NCBI GenBank assembly: GCA_049999805.1
Contig: JBNGIO010004367.1
Coordinates: 1 to 33,736 of the forward strand
From: Folioceros fuciformis
Taxonomy: Eukaryota; Anthocerotophyta; Anthocerotopsida; Anthocerotales
Direction of reading: 5' to 3'
DNA: 33,736 nucleotides
Under the pieces are notes generated by a model. That model saw only the letters and a list, made by a program, of their open reading frames with translations. It made no database searches and was not told the origin of the DNA. Numbering within the stretch: the first letter of the stretch is position 1; each line of letters starts with the position of its first letter. A program made the position numbers and the translations under genes. Positions 24,833 to 33,736 of this stretch are shown in pieces.

Positions 24833-27572
24833 TTATCTGGGCCTCACAAGCTCTGTAGAACTTCCCGTATACGAGCTGGAAGTTGCCCTGGTTGTTGATG
24901 TTGACCCCGACTCTCCGAGCACCATGCCGTGGGCTTGCGTGTCAAGTAACGTGCTTTCACTGTCGGTGACATCAGCCCTCTGGTAAAACTCCTCAGCCCT
25001 CAGTTTGGATCCCTTGATCCCTTGCAGCATTTCCACACCTTCACTCATCGATGGTCTCAAAGCTCTTGAGGACACCAAGCACGCCACCGCAACCTGCTAC
25101 CACAAACTGTTAATCTCCATTCTGCTCTGAACTGATTTGGAGGGCTCCACACAACTGTATGTAATCAAAGACCGACTCACCTGTGCAACTGCCTCAACTG
25201 ACTGGAGGTCATCTCCTGCGAGCGAGGACGATATATGCGTGTCAATGATTTCACGGACCCTCCCACTCTTTATCAAAGGCATTGAGGACAGAGCAAGGTT
25301 CTGCTCCGCATCCGGTTTGGAAAGGTCAATCGGCTTCTTGGATGTGATCAACTCGAGGAGCACAACCCCAAAGCTGTACACATCTGTTTTATCGGTGAGC
25401 TGGAAGTTGTGGAAATATTCGGGATCCAGATAGCCAGGGGTTCCCTTCACACCTGTGGACACGTGTGTGGCTTCCAAATCCACCAGCTTAGAAAGCCCGA
25501 AGTCCGCAACTTTGGCGTTGAAGTTATGGTCCAATAGGATATTGGCAGACTTCACATCTCGATGGAAGATGGGTGGTGTTGCCTGTACATGCAAGTACTT
25601 CAGTGCCTCAGCTGTTTGAAGAGCGATCCTGAACCTTGTACTCCAGTCAAGCCTTGTGCTGAAGCCCTTGTGTGATGTGGATAGGTGATCCTGCAAAGCT
25701 CCATTGGGTACGAACTCGTACACCAGCAGCGGAAATGTCCACCTCGATGCAGCACCCCAAAAGCTTGACAAGGTTCCTGTTGTTCACTTGCGAGAGGATG
25801 TCCACCTCGTTCACAAATGAGTCCACATCATTAGCATGCTTTGCCATTTTAATGGCCACAATTTGGCCATTATCCAGCTTGCCTCTGTACACAGTGCCAA
25901 ACCCTCCACTCCCAACCTGGTGGTCTGCAGAGAACCCGGTTGTTGCTCGCTCCAGCTCAGCGTAGGAGAAAATGGTGCTTGCTGCAAGTCGAGTGGCATT
26001 CCCTTTCAAAATGCTATTGATGGCAGCCGAGGCTTGATCAGACCTCCCCAACCCAACAATACGCAAAGCAAACGGTCGTTCTTGATCTTCCCCTGTGGAT
26101 TCAGATCCATGCTGCCGCCGGCAGTACAGAAACCCTGTAACAGCTATTACAGCAGCAATGGAGACGACGACGGCAGGCACTACTGCCGCTGCACCACCAC
26201 AACAAATCGCCTTACATCAGTTACCAGCGTTTATAGTACTCCACACCAGAAAAAACCTTGACAGCAAGCAACAGCGATTTACCTGCCACCGGGAAGTTCT
26301 TCCCACCCCGACTATTCCCTGCAAAGCCCAATCCACTTTTAGAGGGTGTTACAGTACAATACATGACCGAGCAGGTAGTCCGACGCACCGATCAGCACAC
26401 GGAGGCTAGCGTGCCAAGGCAAAGCTGAAGCGGTTCTAACCAAGCAAGGGTGTACATGACCAAGCGATTCTTCATTGAAATACCGATCTAAGCCATGGTC
26501 AACAATGCTCGAGGAAAACCTACCCACTTCCACACTCAGCTTCATGTTGTTTACGGCACAGTTGTTCCCAATTCCATCAATGAAATAGTTTACCCCTTTA
26601 GCAAGAGGCACACCTCTGTTCGGGTCGTTGTACTTAGCCAGGGGTCTGGAGGGCACTTGGCACCTATTGAAATCAGATTCGTTCACTTGCACCACGTTGT
26701 GTTGGTCCTTAACGTAATCGAAGACTCGATGGAATGCCAAAAAAAAAACAAGAGTCAGGCGAGAACGAGGCTCACGGCACCAGGAGCGACAAATGTGAAC
26801 AACTTGTGCTTGTTGGGCGACAACAAATCCAACCATTCATACCAAGCACACTGCCGTTGTGAAAAGGAAATCCCTTCAACAGATCCTTGTAGAAGTTGGC
26901 ATTGGTCTGCGGCGCCCATGGAATCTGCAAACTGAAGACCTGCCTGGGCGTTCCGGAATCCTCACCGGGAGCGGAACCAAGAGCGGGATCGGGATCGGGA
27001 CCGGGACCGGGAGCTCTCTGACCCGAAGGAGACAGAGGCGGAGGAGGGGAATCCTCAGCGAAGACGGTGATGGAAAACGCCATCCCCTGCTGGCAGTCTA
27101 CACTGATGTCTGTACTGAGGCCACTGCTGGTGAAGTAGTACGTGCCTGCGGCCACCATATACACCAAGGAGGCGCCTCCATCGATATAGGAAGCCAGTGA
27201 TGAGACATTGCAGTTGTTCAGGTCCTCAAATAACCAAACCTGCGTCACGTCATGGACGGTGGCATCGTACGTGAAGACTGCAGCCATGGCAACAGCTTGT
27301 CAGACACGGACATCGAAACGATCCAACAATCACAGGCTGCGAGCAGAAACCTGAACAGATTTCTCACATAGAGTGTCGTTGATGGACAGCGTCAATCTGT
27401 CAGCCCAGCGCTGGTAGAACCACAGGTCTTGCTGAGGAGCCCAATTTTTTTGGGCGCCTCCGATGGCCCCGACATTATACACCAGCTGGGCTTCACCAAC
27501 GGGGGTGACACCCAGCATGACACCCAGCAACGAGAGTACCATAGAAATGCAGGTGATCGTCGACGAGTCCAT
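24833..27572 (-). CDS. Tandem-phytocyanin receptor-like kinase 3 (one-base frameshift)
   Basis: Minus-strand exons: 27572-27368, 27277-26843, 26724-26524, 26318-26283 (36-bp microexon), 26188-25181 and 25093-24833; about 714 residues if one extra base near 25735 is ignored. Signal peptide 1 to about 28. Phytocyanin domain 1 (about 29-137): YNVGAIGG, FYQRWADR, FFTYDATVHDVTQV, two disulfide Cys. A Pro-rich linker (SPPPPLSPS, PGPGPDPDP) follows. Domain 2 (about 170-280): QIPWAPQTNANFYKDLL, then VFDYVKDQHNVVQV and YFIDGIGNNC. TM about 293-312 (VVPAVVVSIAAVIAVTGFLY). Kinase from about 365: GSGGFGTVYRG, VAIKMAK, FVNEV, HRDVKSAN, DFGLSKL, KGTPGYLDPEY; C-terminal RPSMSEG and a Ser/Thr-rich tail. Between KLLGCCIEV and PLLVYEFVPNG the frame shifts by one base with no room for an intron: a sequencing error or a real lesion. 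Confidence 0.85.
25728..25745 (-). pseudogene. Single-base frameshift within the kinase exon of phytocyanin-RLK 3
   Basis: The minus-strand frame reads KLLGCCIEV up to about 25740, while PLLVYEFVPNG is encoded in the frame one base later. The 1008-bp exon has one base too many for its flanking intron phases, and family spacing between CCIE and PLLVYE is kept exactly if one base is dropped. Nothing else in the kinase is damaged. Confidence 0.75.
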
Positions 27573-30187
27573 CTCTCTGGCGATGCCGTGCCTCTTCCAC
27601 CTGAAACTTAACAACTATCTGGACCCTTGAGGGTGTTTAGGGCGATCGACTTCGAGAAGCCGGCCTCGCAAACGCGCTCGGGAAGTCAGACCCACGTTCT
27701 GGCTCCCCCACGAGGACGGCAGAAGCGCGTCCCAACACTTGAAGTTAAAGATGGCCGACAATATACAGCAATTCCGTGTTTCGCACCTTGGCAGAACTCT
27801 TCAACGTCAGGAGCCAGTAAGTAATGCCGGAATGGAAGTTCCGCCGGCTTGGGGCCCGGCGGATAGTATCAACAGGCTCTGCCGACCAAAAAACATTGTA
27901 GAATAATGAAGACGTTATCCATTGGGAGGCTTCCGTCTCGCTGTCCTGCAGACAGACCAGGCTCTCGTAAACTCGGACAGGGAAGGTGGAGGACGTCTGT
28001 CATCAGTCAATCGCCTCGAAGTTTGTCGGCTTTGGAGGCGTAAGCAGCATTTGCCAGCGCCATTACCAAAAAGCTTGAGATTTTTGAAGCTCGGTAACAA
28101 GGATGCAATACTATGCCCGCAGCTTGCAATACGATGCCCTTTTGTCACTAGTCCGAGAATCTGCATATCGGAAGTTTGCAGAATCAACGCGAAATATGTA
28201 ACCCATGCCTCGCACCGAGACTGTGTCACCTTGGCACGGGAAATTGGAGTTCCTGAGGTGTCTATCCGCTTGTTCCTTGTGCCCAGCAGCGAACTGGACT
28301 CTCGTCGTCTGCATGCCCCGCACAGTCCGTATCTTCGGCCCACTGCTACGGTTCTTCCCGAAGGTAACGTAACACAAGCCAGCAGTCTCCACTTCTGGGG
28401 CTCAGCTCTCCGGTGCCAGCACAACGTGAGCCAAATGCAGGATGTCATATTGTCATGGTTATCAGGTTCGTTTCTCCGGTTCTTGGTGATACGGGATCCC
28501 CGCAGATGCGAGACACTTGTGACAGATGGGGTGCAGTGGCGAAACACCGGCACTTTCAGGACTTCGGGGGAATTCTCCCGGACCGGGACGAAGCTCCTGC
28601 GGTTCAAGATCCTTAACACATCTCCTGATTGGAACATAGTGGCGTCAGAATCCTTGATTACCGCCCAAACATCAATTGCCTGAGAGTATCCTTCCGGATG
28701 ACATAGCCACACATTGTGGAGCCAAATGTGGAACTGCCTTGGTTTGTTGTCCTCACGACCAGAAAACTGAGGTGACAAGACAGATCCCTGGCGAATAATG
28801 TCCGCCACACACACATCGGGAAGGAGGTATCTGCTGATGACATGATTTATATTTTGAGCTTGAAGGAGACTGGTCTACGAGTCAAATCATCACGAGGAGG
28901 AGCGTTCAAAGGTGAGCACTAAGATGAGCCCATGACCCGGGATCGTTGAAGTCCCCGATCAAACAACCCTAAACCCTGCCAAACGGATACGTTCGACCTT
29001 CACCTTTGTGATGAATTGTTCAAGTGAGGTGGCATGACTGGTTGTATGATGCACCTGGACTTTGTTGTTCATGACACTGTCACCTCTGCCAGAAAGAAAA
29101 CGCACGGCCCTCTTTTCTCTTGCTTCAGGCATCTGATCCTGACCCATGAAACCCATTAGCTCGCGTGCCATCCAGGCCAAGCGCTCAAGACTCCATTTGC
29201 TGGCTGGCTATATGCTGCCCCGCCTCCAATTCATCAGCAGTCCGCGCCTCTCCAGCGGATGATCGGGGCCCAAGAATCCAGTGCAGCGAAAAAGGCAAGC
29301 TTGGTATGTTCATATAACGTATGTATGGCCTGGTACCATGGTGTCAACCGGTCGTGAATTGCCAGTGTGCTGATTGCAAGAGGAAGAAGAAAAGGCCATG
29401 GCATGCCTATGGTATTCACGCGGGGGTCGTACCACGTGTGTGTGCAGTTTGTAGATGGATCCGTGATGAGCACACAACGAGGTTCAGAGGTAAACATATA
29501 ACCCATATTTTGTCCCAGAAGTGTGTTACCTCTTGAGGAGTATTAGGGCTGCGGCTCTCTCTCCAGAATCCATGAGCCGTTTGTTCAACGCACAGCGAAC
29601 TATTCTTTCGCCTTTTACTAAAGAATACCGTGTGTTGGATACAAGCTGCGGCGTACTTTATTTTTTGGGCTGAGCTCTTACGAGCTCGACAAACTAAGTC
29701 AAAATTGGACGGTCTTCATAACCATGTGATATCTTTACAACAGTCATCTGCCGCAAATCTGTGTTGGGACGATGTTCTTAAAGTCTCCCAACCAAACCTG
29801 GCACTTACGCCTCAGAGACATCGAACCTTTCATTGTCTCTCAACCAGCCCGAGCGCCTATGCCGCAAAGACATCGTACATTTCATGCCTCGCAACCAAAC
29901 CTGGCACTTACTCCTCAGTGATATCGAACCTTTCATTGTCTCTCAACCAGCCCGAGCGCCTATGCCACAATGACATCGTACATTTCATGTCTCGCAACCA
30001 AACCTGGCACTTACGCCGCAATTAAATCGTACTAGCATTACACCGACAGGCCGAAACATTTCTAAGGAGTCAATTGCGCAAGCGTTACAAACAGTTGTTT
30101 GGTAGGACAGATCTGCTGACTAATCCTTTGCGCCTTTCACATGTGTTGCCAGGAGAAATTTCTGGTAATTTCTGTGCAGGGCTGAGC
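27573..30187. other. Long intergenic region with a 103-bp tandem repeat
   Basis: About 2.6 kb without a recognised gene. Two long antiparallel open frames (27915-28814 minus, 27922-28683 plus) overlap, both with only non-ATG starts at their ends, and neither resembles a known family. CCCTAAACCCTG near 28968 is telomere-like but isolated. A tandem repeat occupies about 29790-30020. Confidence 0.5.
29792..30018. repeat. 103-bp tandem repeat built of two diverged half-units
   Basis: CCAAACCTGGCACTTACGCC (or a variant) starts at 29792, 29895 and 29998, exactly 103 bases apart. Within each period two roughly 51-bp halves are related (GAGACATCGAACCTTTCATT and AAGACATCGTACATTTCATG), so this is a dimeric higher-order repeat. 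Slightly more than two copies are present. Confidence 0.85.
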
Positions 30188-31909
30188 TCAGAATTCTAGA
30201 AGAACGACATTCTTGATGTCTGGGAACTTGTCCTTGATGGCAGCTTGGATGCCCATACCAATGGGTGCAGGGCCTAGGTACTTGACCCTGCAATCTCCAC
30301 TTCCAGCGCATACGGAGACCACTTCGACTGCCCCACCGTAGTTGAGGATGGCTGGCTTGAGAATATCAAGATGAGAGTTCACCGCCTGCAAAAATGGAGA
30401 AACACACATCAAAAACACTGCAGTTCAACCCAGGATCCTGGAACACGCTAGGGTCTCGTGCAGAGACCGCTTCACATACCGCAATAGTTGCTCCCAGTTC
30501 TTGCCGGTCAACTTGGACAACCTCCTTGATTGCATCCCCAAACTTCTCCAGCAGCACTCTCTCGATCCCCATCTTCATTGTGGAGGTAGAGCTGGGGCAG
30601 GTCCCGCATGCCCCTGTACAATTTGAGCTTACAAACGTCAATGGAGAAACTGCCCCAATCTCTGCCACTGCAGCAACCTAGGAAAAACTACAACCCTTGA
30701 CAACTATTACGGTATTCATCCGCTTCAAGCCTGCAGAACTTGCAAACTCTTTGTTCAAAGCCTTGCATGCCAGCAAGACCCAAGACGGTACTACCAACCT
30801 TGAAGCCGCAGTGACACGATGCCATTGCTCACATCCACTACCTCCACATTACCACCATCCGCTATCAGATACGGCCTGACATCATTCAGCACCAAGTCCA
30901 CGTTCTCCTTCGTGAATTCGTATGTCTGGGCTGAGTACAGGCCACCAGCGACAGCGGAGTTTGCGAATGGACTAACAACCGATGCGGGCTTTGCCTCCTC
31001 CTTGGCATTAGCATTCTTGGACACAGCACCTTCAAAACTCTCCTTCGTCTGCCCATCGATCACACTGCTCCAGTCATCCCCTTCGGTAGCTTGAAGCAGC
31101 TTCAACCGACGGGTCCTGGAGTCCTCGTCCTCACCTTCCACCTCGTCGTACAAGTTTTCCCCCATAGCCTTCCTCATCTTTAGCTTCTTCTCCTCGTACT
31201 CTTTCCTCTCCTGCTCAGTCATGAGCCCCAGAGGCACACCCGCACCCGTTCCGTCCCACACATCTGCATCCACGGAGTTCCCAGCAGGAAAAATATCCAA
31301 CACATCCAGCCACCGCTGCTTCTCCTCCTCTAACCTAGCCCTGGTCACCAGCGAAGCCTGGGTATACAGCTTCACCTTCACAGAAACACATTTCACATCC
31401 CCAACCCTACTCCGGTGGCCCTTCAGCGACAGGATGACATTCCTCGAGTACCCAACATACTGCACCACCCCATCTCCAGCGAGCACAGCATAGACTCCCG
31501 CAAATTTGAACGCCTCCCTGGCACCCACATAAGTCTCAAATCCAACCACGGAGGTCCCATCATCCTCTTCCCCTCTACCTGTAAACTCCTTTCCCTGAGA
31601 GCTGTGGATATCCGCCCCGCCCTCTCCGTACAGGAACCCGTGCAGCCCCTTGTGCCCCTCAGGAACCGTGTCATCTGTAACGATGCCCGACAGTGAGCTC
31701 AGATTCTCCACATCCGCCGACGCCCCCGGGATTCCTGAAGCGCTCGTTTTCCCCCGAGCCCAAATCCTTACCCCATGGCTGCGGAGAGCGAATACGCCTT
31801 CAGAGAAAGTCGAGTAGCCAGGCCTCGAGCTGCGGGCCGAGGAGGTGGGGAGCAGGCTTGTGGTGCCGCGAGAAGATGCCTGCAGAGTCCGGTGCATCAA
31901 ACTCTCCAT
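30188..31909 (-). CDS. Plastid-type NFU iron-sulfur scaffold with N-terminal GIY-YIG-like domain
   Basis: NFU proteins carry and transfer Fe-S clusters; the plastid types work in the SUF pathway. Three exons, 31909-30799, 30613-30480 and 30385-30188, encode 480 residues. Residues 1 to about 55 are rich in Ser, Thr and Arg with few acids, fitting a plastid transit peptide. A GIY-YIG-like fold lies at about 135-215: GVY at 138-140, YVG at 151-153, then SRN and an LEEEKQRW helix; it resembles the N-terminal domain of plastid GrxS16. An acidic linker follows. NFU domain 1 (about 325-410) contains VRPYLIADGGNVEVVDV and the cluster ligands Cys373/Cys376 in ACGTCPSST. A second, degenerate NFU domain (about 416-480, LDILKPAILNYGGAVEVV) lacks CxxC, as in plant NFU1-3. 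Arabidopsis NFU1-3 are much shorter and, as far as I know, lack the GIY-YIG part. Confidence 0.9.
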
Positions 31910-32416
31910 CGTGGGGACTTCAGGAAGGCCAGTCGTTAGACCACCATGTCTTGCAGCAACATTTCCTCAACAGATTCGTCTTTGATCCAGAACCAGATCC
32001 TCCGTCTCTGAAGCCAAAACTGCCAAGTATGAAAAGTCGGGAGACGCAGAGCATCTGCCTGGCAATCGGGCCAACCAATCACAGCCTACCTTCCCAGTTT
32101 TATCCAGTCAACGCCTTCCCCTCTGGCAAAAGAAGGCCAACAACCTAGCAACGGTGTACAACTAATGCGTGGAATAGAATTTCAGGTGCAATATGATTCA
32201 TTAGTGAGTGTAATTGGTTATGGCGGATTGGTCAAGTGCTGTCCTGTTCCGCCGAAGATCTCTCACGGGAATGAAGCAAGGAGATGCAGGCCACGCTGGG
32301 CTAAATTGATTTACATACACGGTTGCCCCGCTCCCGCATCAGATTCGTCGCCGGCGACAGGCGGCATATGCTTGCCTTCATACTTTACAGGAAAAGGAAA
32401 GGGGATCCAGGGGTCT
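31910..32416. other. Intergenic: NFU promoter and GT31 3' end
   Basis: About 500 bases between two minus-strand genes, holding the NFU upstream region and the 3' region of the GT31 gene. No other signal was recognised. Confidence 0.5.
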
Positions 32417-33736
32417 TTACGGATCCGCAGGCAACGTGGGACTCTGGGAACATACGTCCATGCTGTGCAACTGCAGTAGTTTCGTGGGAGCATCGCACAA
32501 ACCTGCTGAGACGAGAAGCAATGGCAGGCATGTAGAGGACTGGATTAGAAACAAGGCGAGGATGACGAGGTAACCAGGGGGAAAATCGGATGTACTAGAA
32601 CCTGCGCACACGGGGATGTCCCAGACGGCGACAGATGTGGCACGACATTCGGGGTCACAGAGTGCTCGGTTATCCTCGTACTCAACATTCTTGGCCAGCA
32701 TCCACACACCCATAGTGACATCATCGCTGTTGAATACCCTGAGACTAGGGACCATGCTAACGCAGTCAGTCATGTCCGCTGCCCGAAAGAAAGCTTGGCT
32801 TGCTGCGAACAAATGGCGAGGTGAAGATCTGGTGAGTACCTGTCGTTTCTAGCGGATGACAAGGAAGCTGCAACTGCAGCAGAGATGGCATAAATAGGAC
32901 CATAGGCATGATAGAAGTACTCGGAGCCTAGCAAGTACGCCAGGGGCTCATACCTGCACACGCACAGAGCATGGTTACGTATCTGGCTATGATAGTGAAG
33001 CAAGACAACAACCGAGTGCGCTCTCAACATGGAAGTACCAAGTAGCGCCTGGTTCCCTCACAACAGGTCCATTTTTCATGCATCCAAGATAGGTCCGAGG
33101 CGAGGTTCTGTCCTTGGCCAGGAGTGTGGACAACCTGTCTGCACTAGCAATTAACCTGAGTTGCACATCGCACATGGAGGGGCCCTTCCTAACGTTTCTG
33201 CGGCATATCACAGACGCTGTTCAGAGCAATTCACCGGTACGGAGGTAGATGTTGTCATCCGCCTTGACGTAAAAATCAGCATCGAAGCGCTTGTACGCAG
33301 CCTTGAGGAAAGCCAACCTGCAAAAGCAGTGTAAAGTCAGCCTGCCTACCGGCAACATCCAACCCAACAATTATCGTACTCCACCCCACCCACCGCCATG
33401 CTGACTCACGTTTTATAGACCTGCATTTGGCTCGATTCCTCAACATCGACAACCAGGAAGTCATTAAACGCCTCAAACTCCGCCTGCAACGCGGCCGCCT
33501 TCTCAGCATCCTTCGTGGACCCAATCACAAACCTGATCACCAGCCCGGTAGCCTCCTCCAACCTGGAACCGCACACCACCCGTCACTCCCCTGCATACTA
33601 AAACGCTCACACCCCACAACCCCACCCTCCACCCAGGCACTGTCCCTCTAGGGAGAGATGGGATACCTGGCAATACCTTCAGGCGTCTCGGGCACCCAGG
33701 TCTCTCTCAGAGCCTTCCTCCTAGCCAGAGCCTCGA
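32417..33736 (-). CDS. GT31 beta-galactosyltransferase, C-terminal part (partial)
   Basis: Golgi type II membrane glycosyltransferase of CAZy family GT31. The sequence resembles the plant beta-1,3-galactosyltransferase/Hyp-O-galactosyltransferase group acting on arabinogalactan proteins, but the subgroup is not certain. Exons on the minus strand: 33736-33667 (cut by the edge), 33562-33410, 33317-33235, 33138-33039, 32953-32840, 32738-32602 and 32502-32417; about 247 residues. Motifs in order: [55 protein letters not shown] (the DxD region), [48 protein letters not shown] and the terminal SPTLPADP. The N-terminal anchor and galectin-like part lie beyond the window. The DxD site reads D-D-N; I believe DDN occurs in other plant GT31 enzymes, so activity is not excluded. 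Confidence 0.9.

Noticed and set aside
28960-28985. Telomere-like CCCTAAACCCTG
   Set aside because: Only one and a half units; too short to be an interstitial telomere.

Overview
This is a nuclear genomic window from a streptophyte (land-plant lineage or charophyte alga). The evidence is intron-rich genes with canonical splice sites, plant receptor-like kinases (RLKs), phytocyanin (cupredoxin) domains, a BIG-type ARF-GEF, a plastid-type NFU protein and a plant GT31 galactosyltransferase. An NME7-type nucleoside diphosphate kinase (DM10 plus two NDK domains, a cilium/centrosome protein in other eukaryotes) suggests a lineage with flagellate cells, such as a charophyte, bryophyte or lycophyte. 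The species cannot be named from the sequence. Introns are mostly about 60-450 bp. A 100-N run (23883-23982) marks an assembly gap.

Layout, left to right: (1) 1-4199, minus strand: N-terminal part of a BIG-type ARF-GEF, 18 exons resolved, running off the left edge at the start of its Sec7 domain. (2) 4200-7981: no recognisable gene; the end is GC-rich with a 21-bp inverted repeat. (3) 7982-10330, plus: phytocyanin-RLK 1, apparently a pseudokinase. (4) 10721-11961, minus: DIM1 rRNA dimethyladenosine transferase, head-to-head with (5) 12427-13962, plus: UCH37/UCHL5-type deubiquitinase. The promoter they share carries a tandem duplication. (6) 14725-17372, plus: phytocyanin-RLK 2 with intact catalytic motifs. 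(7) 18356-20616, minus: NME7. (8) 22238-22938, plus: SRP9. (9) 23757-24126: GC-rich minisatellite interrupted by the gap. (10) 24833-27572, minus: phytocyanin-RLK 3 with two phytocyanin domains and a one-base frameshift in the kinase. (11) about 29790-30020: 103-bp tandem repeat. (12) 30188-31909, minus: GIY-YIG-NFU fusion protein. (13) 32417 to the right edge, minus: C-terminal part of a GT31 beta-galactosyltransferase.

The most interesting content is the three-gene family of phytocyanin-RLKs, interspersed with unrelated housekeeping genes. Each has a signal peptide, an extracellular phytocyanin domain (two in gene 3), a transmembrane helix and a cytoplasmic kinase resembling the WAK/LRK10L group. 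All four phytocyanin domains keep the disulfide cysteines but have lost type-1 copper ligands, so they look like early-nodulin-like (ENODL) ectodomains used as receptors. Every phytocyanin domain is split by a phase-1 intron at the same place and every TM-proximal intron is also phase 1, which gives a symmetric module suited to exon shuffling. I know of no angiosperm RLK class with this architecture. Exon boundaries were assigned by eye from homology, frame and GT/GC-AG sites, and all summed reading frames were checked by arithmetic.
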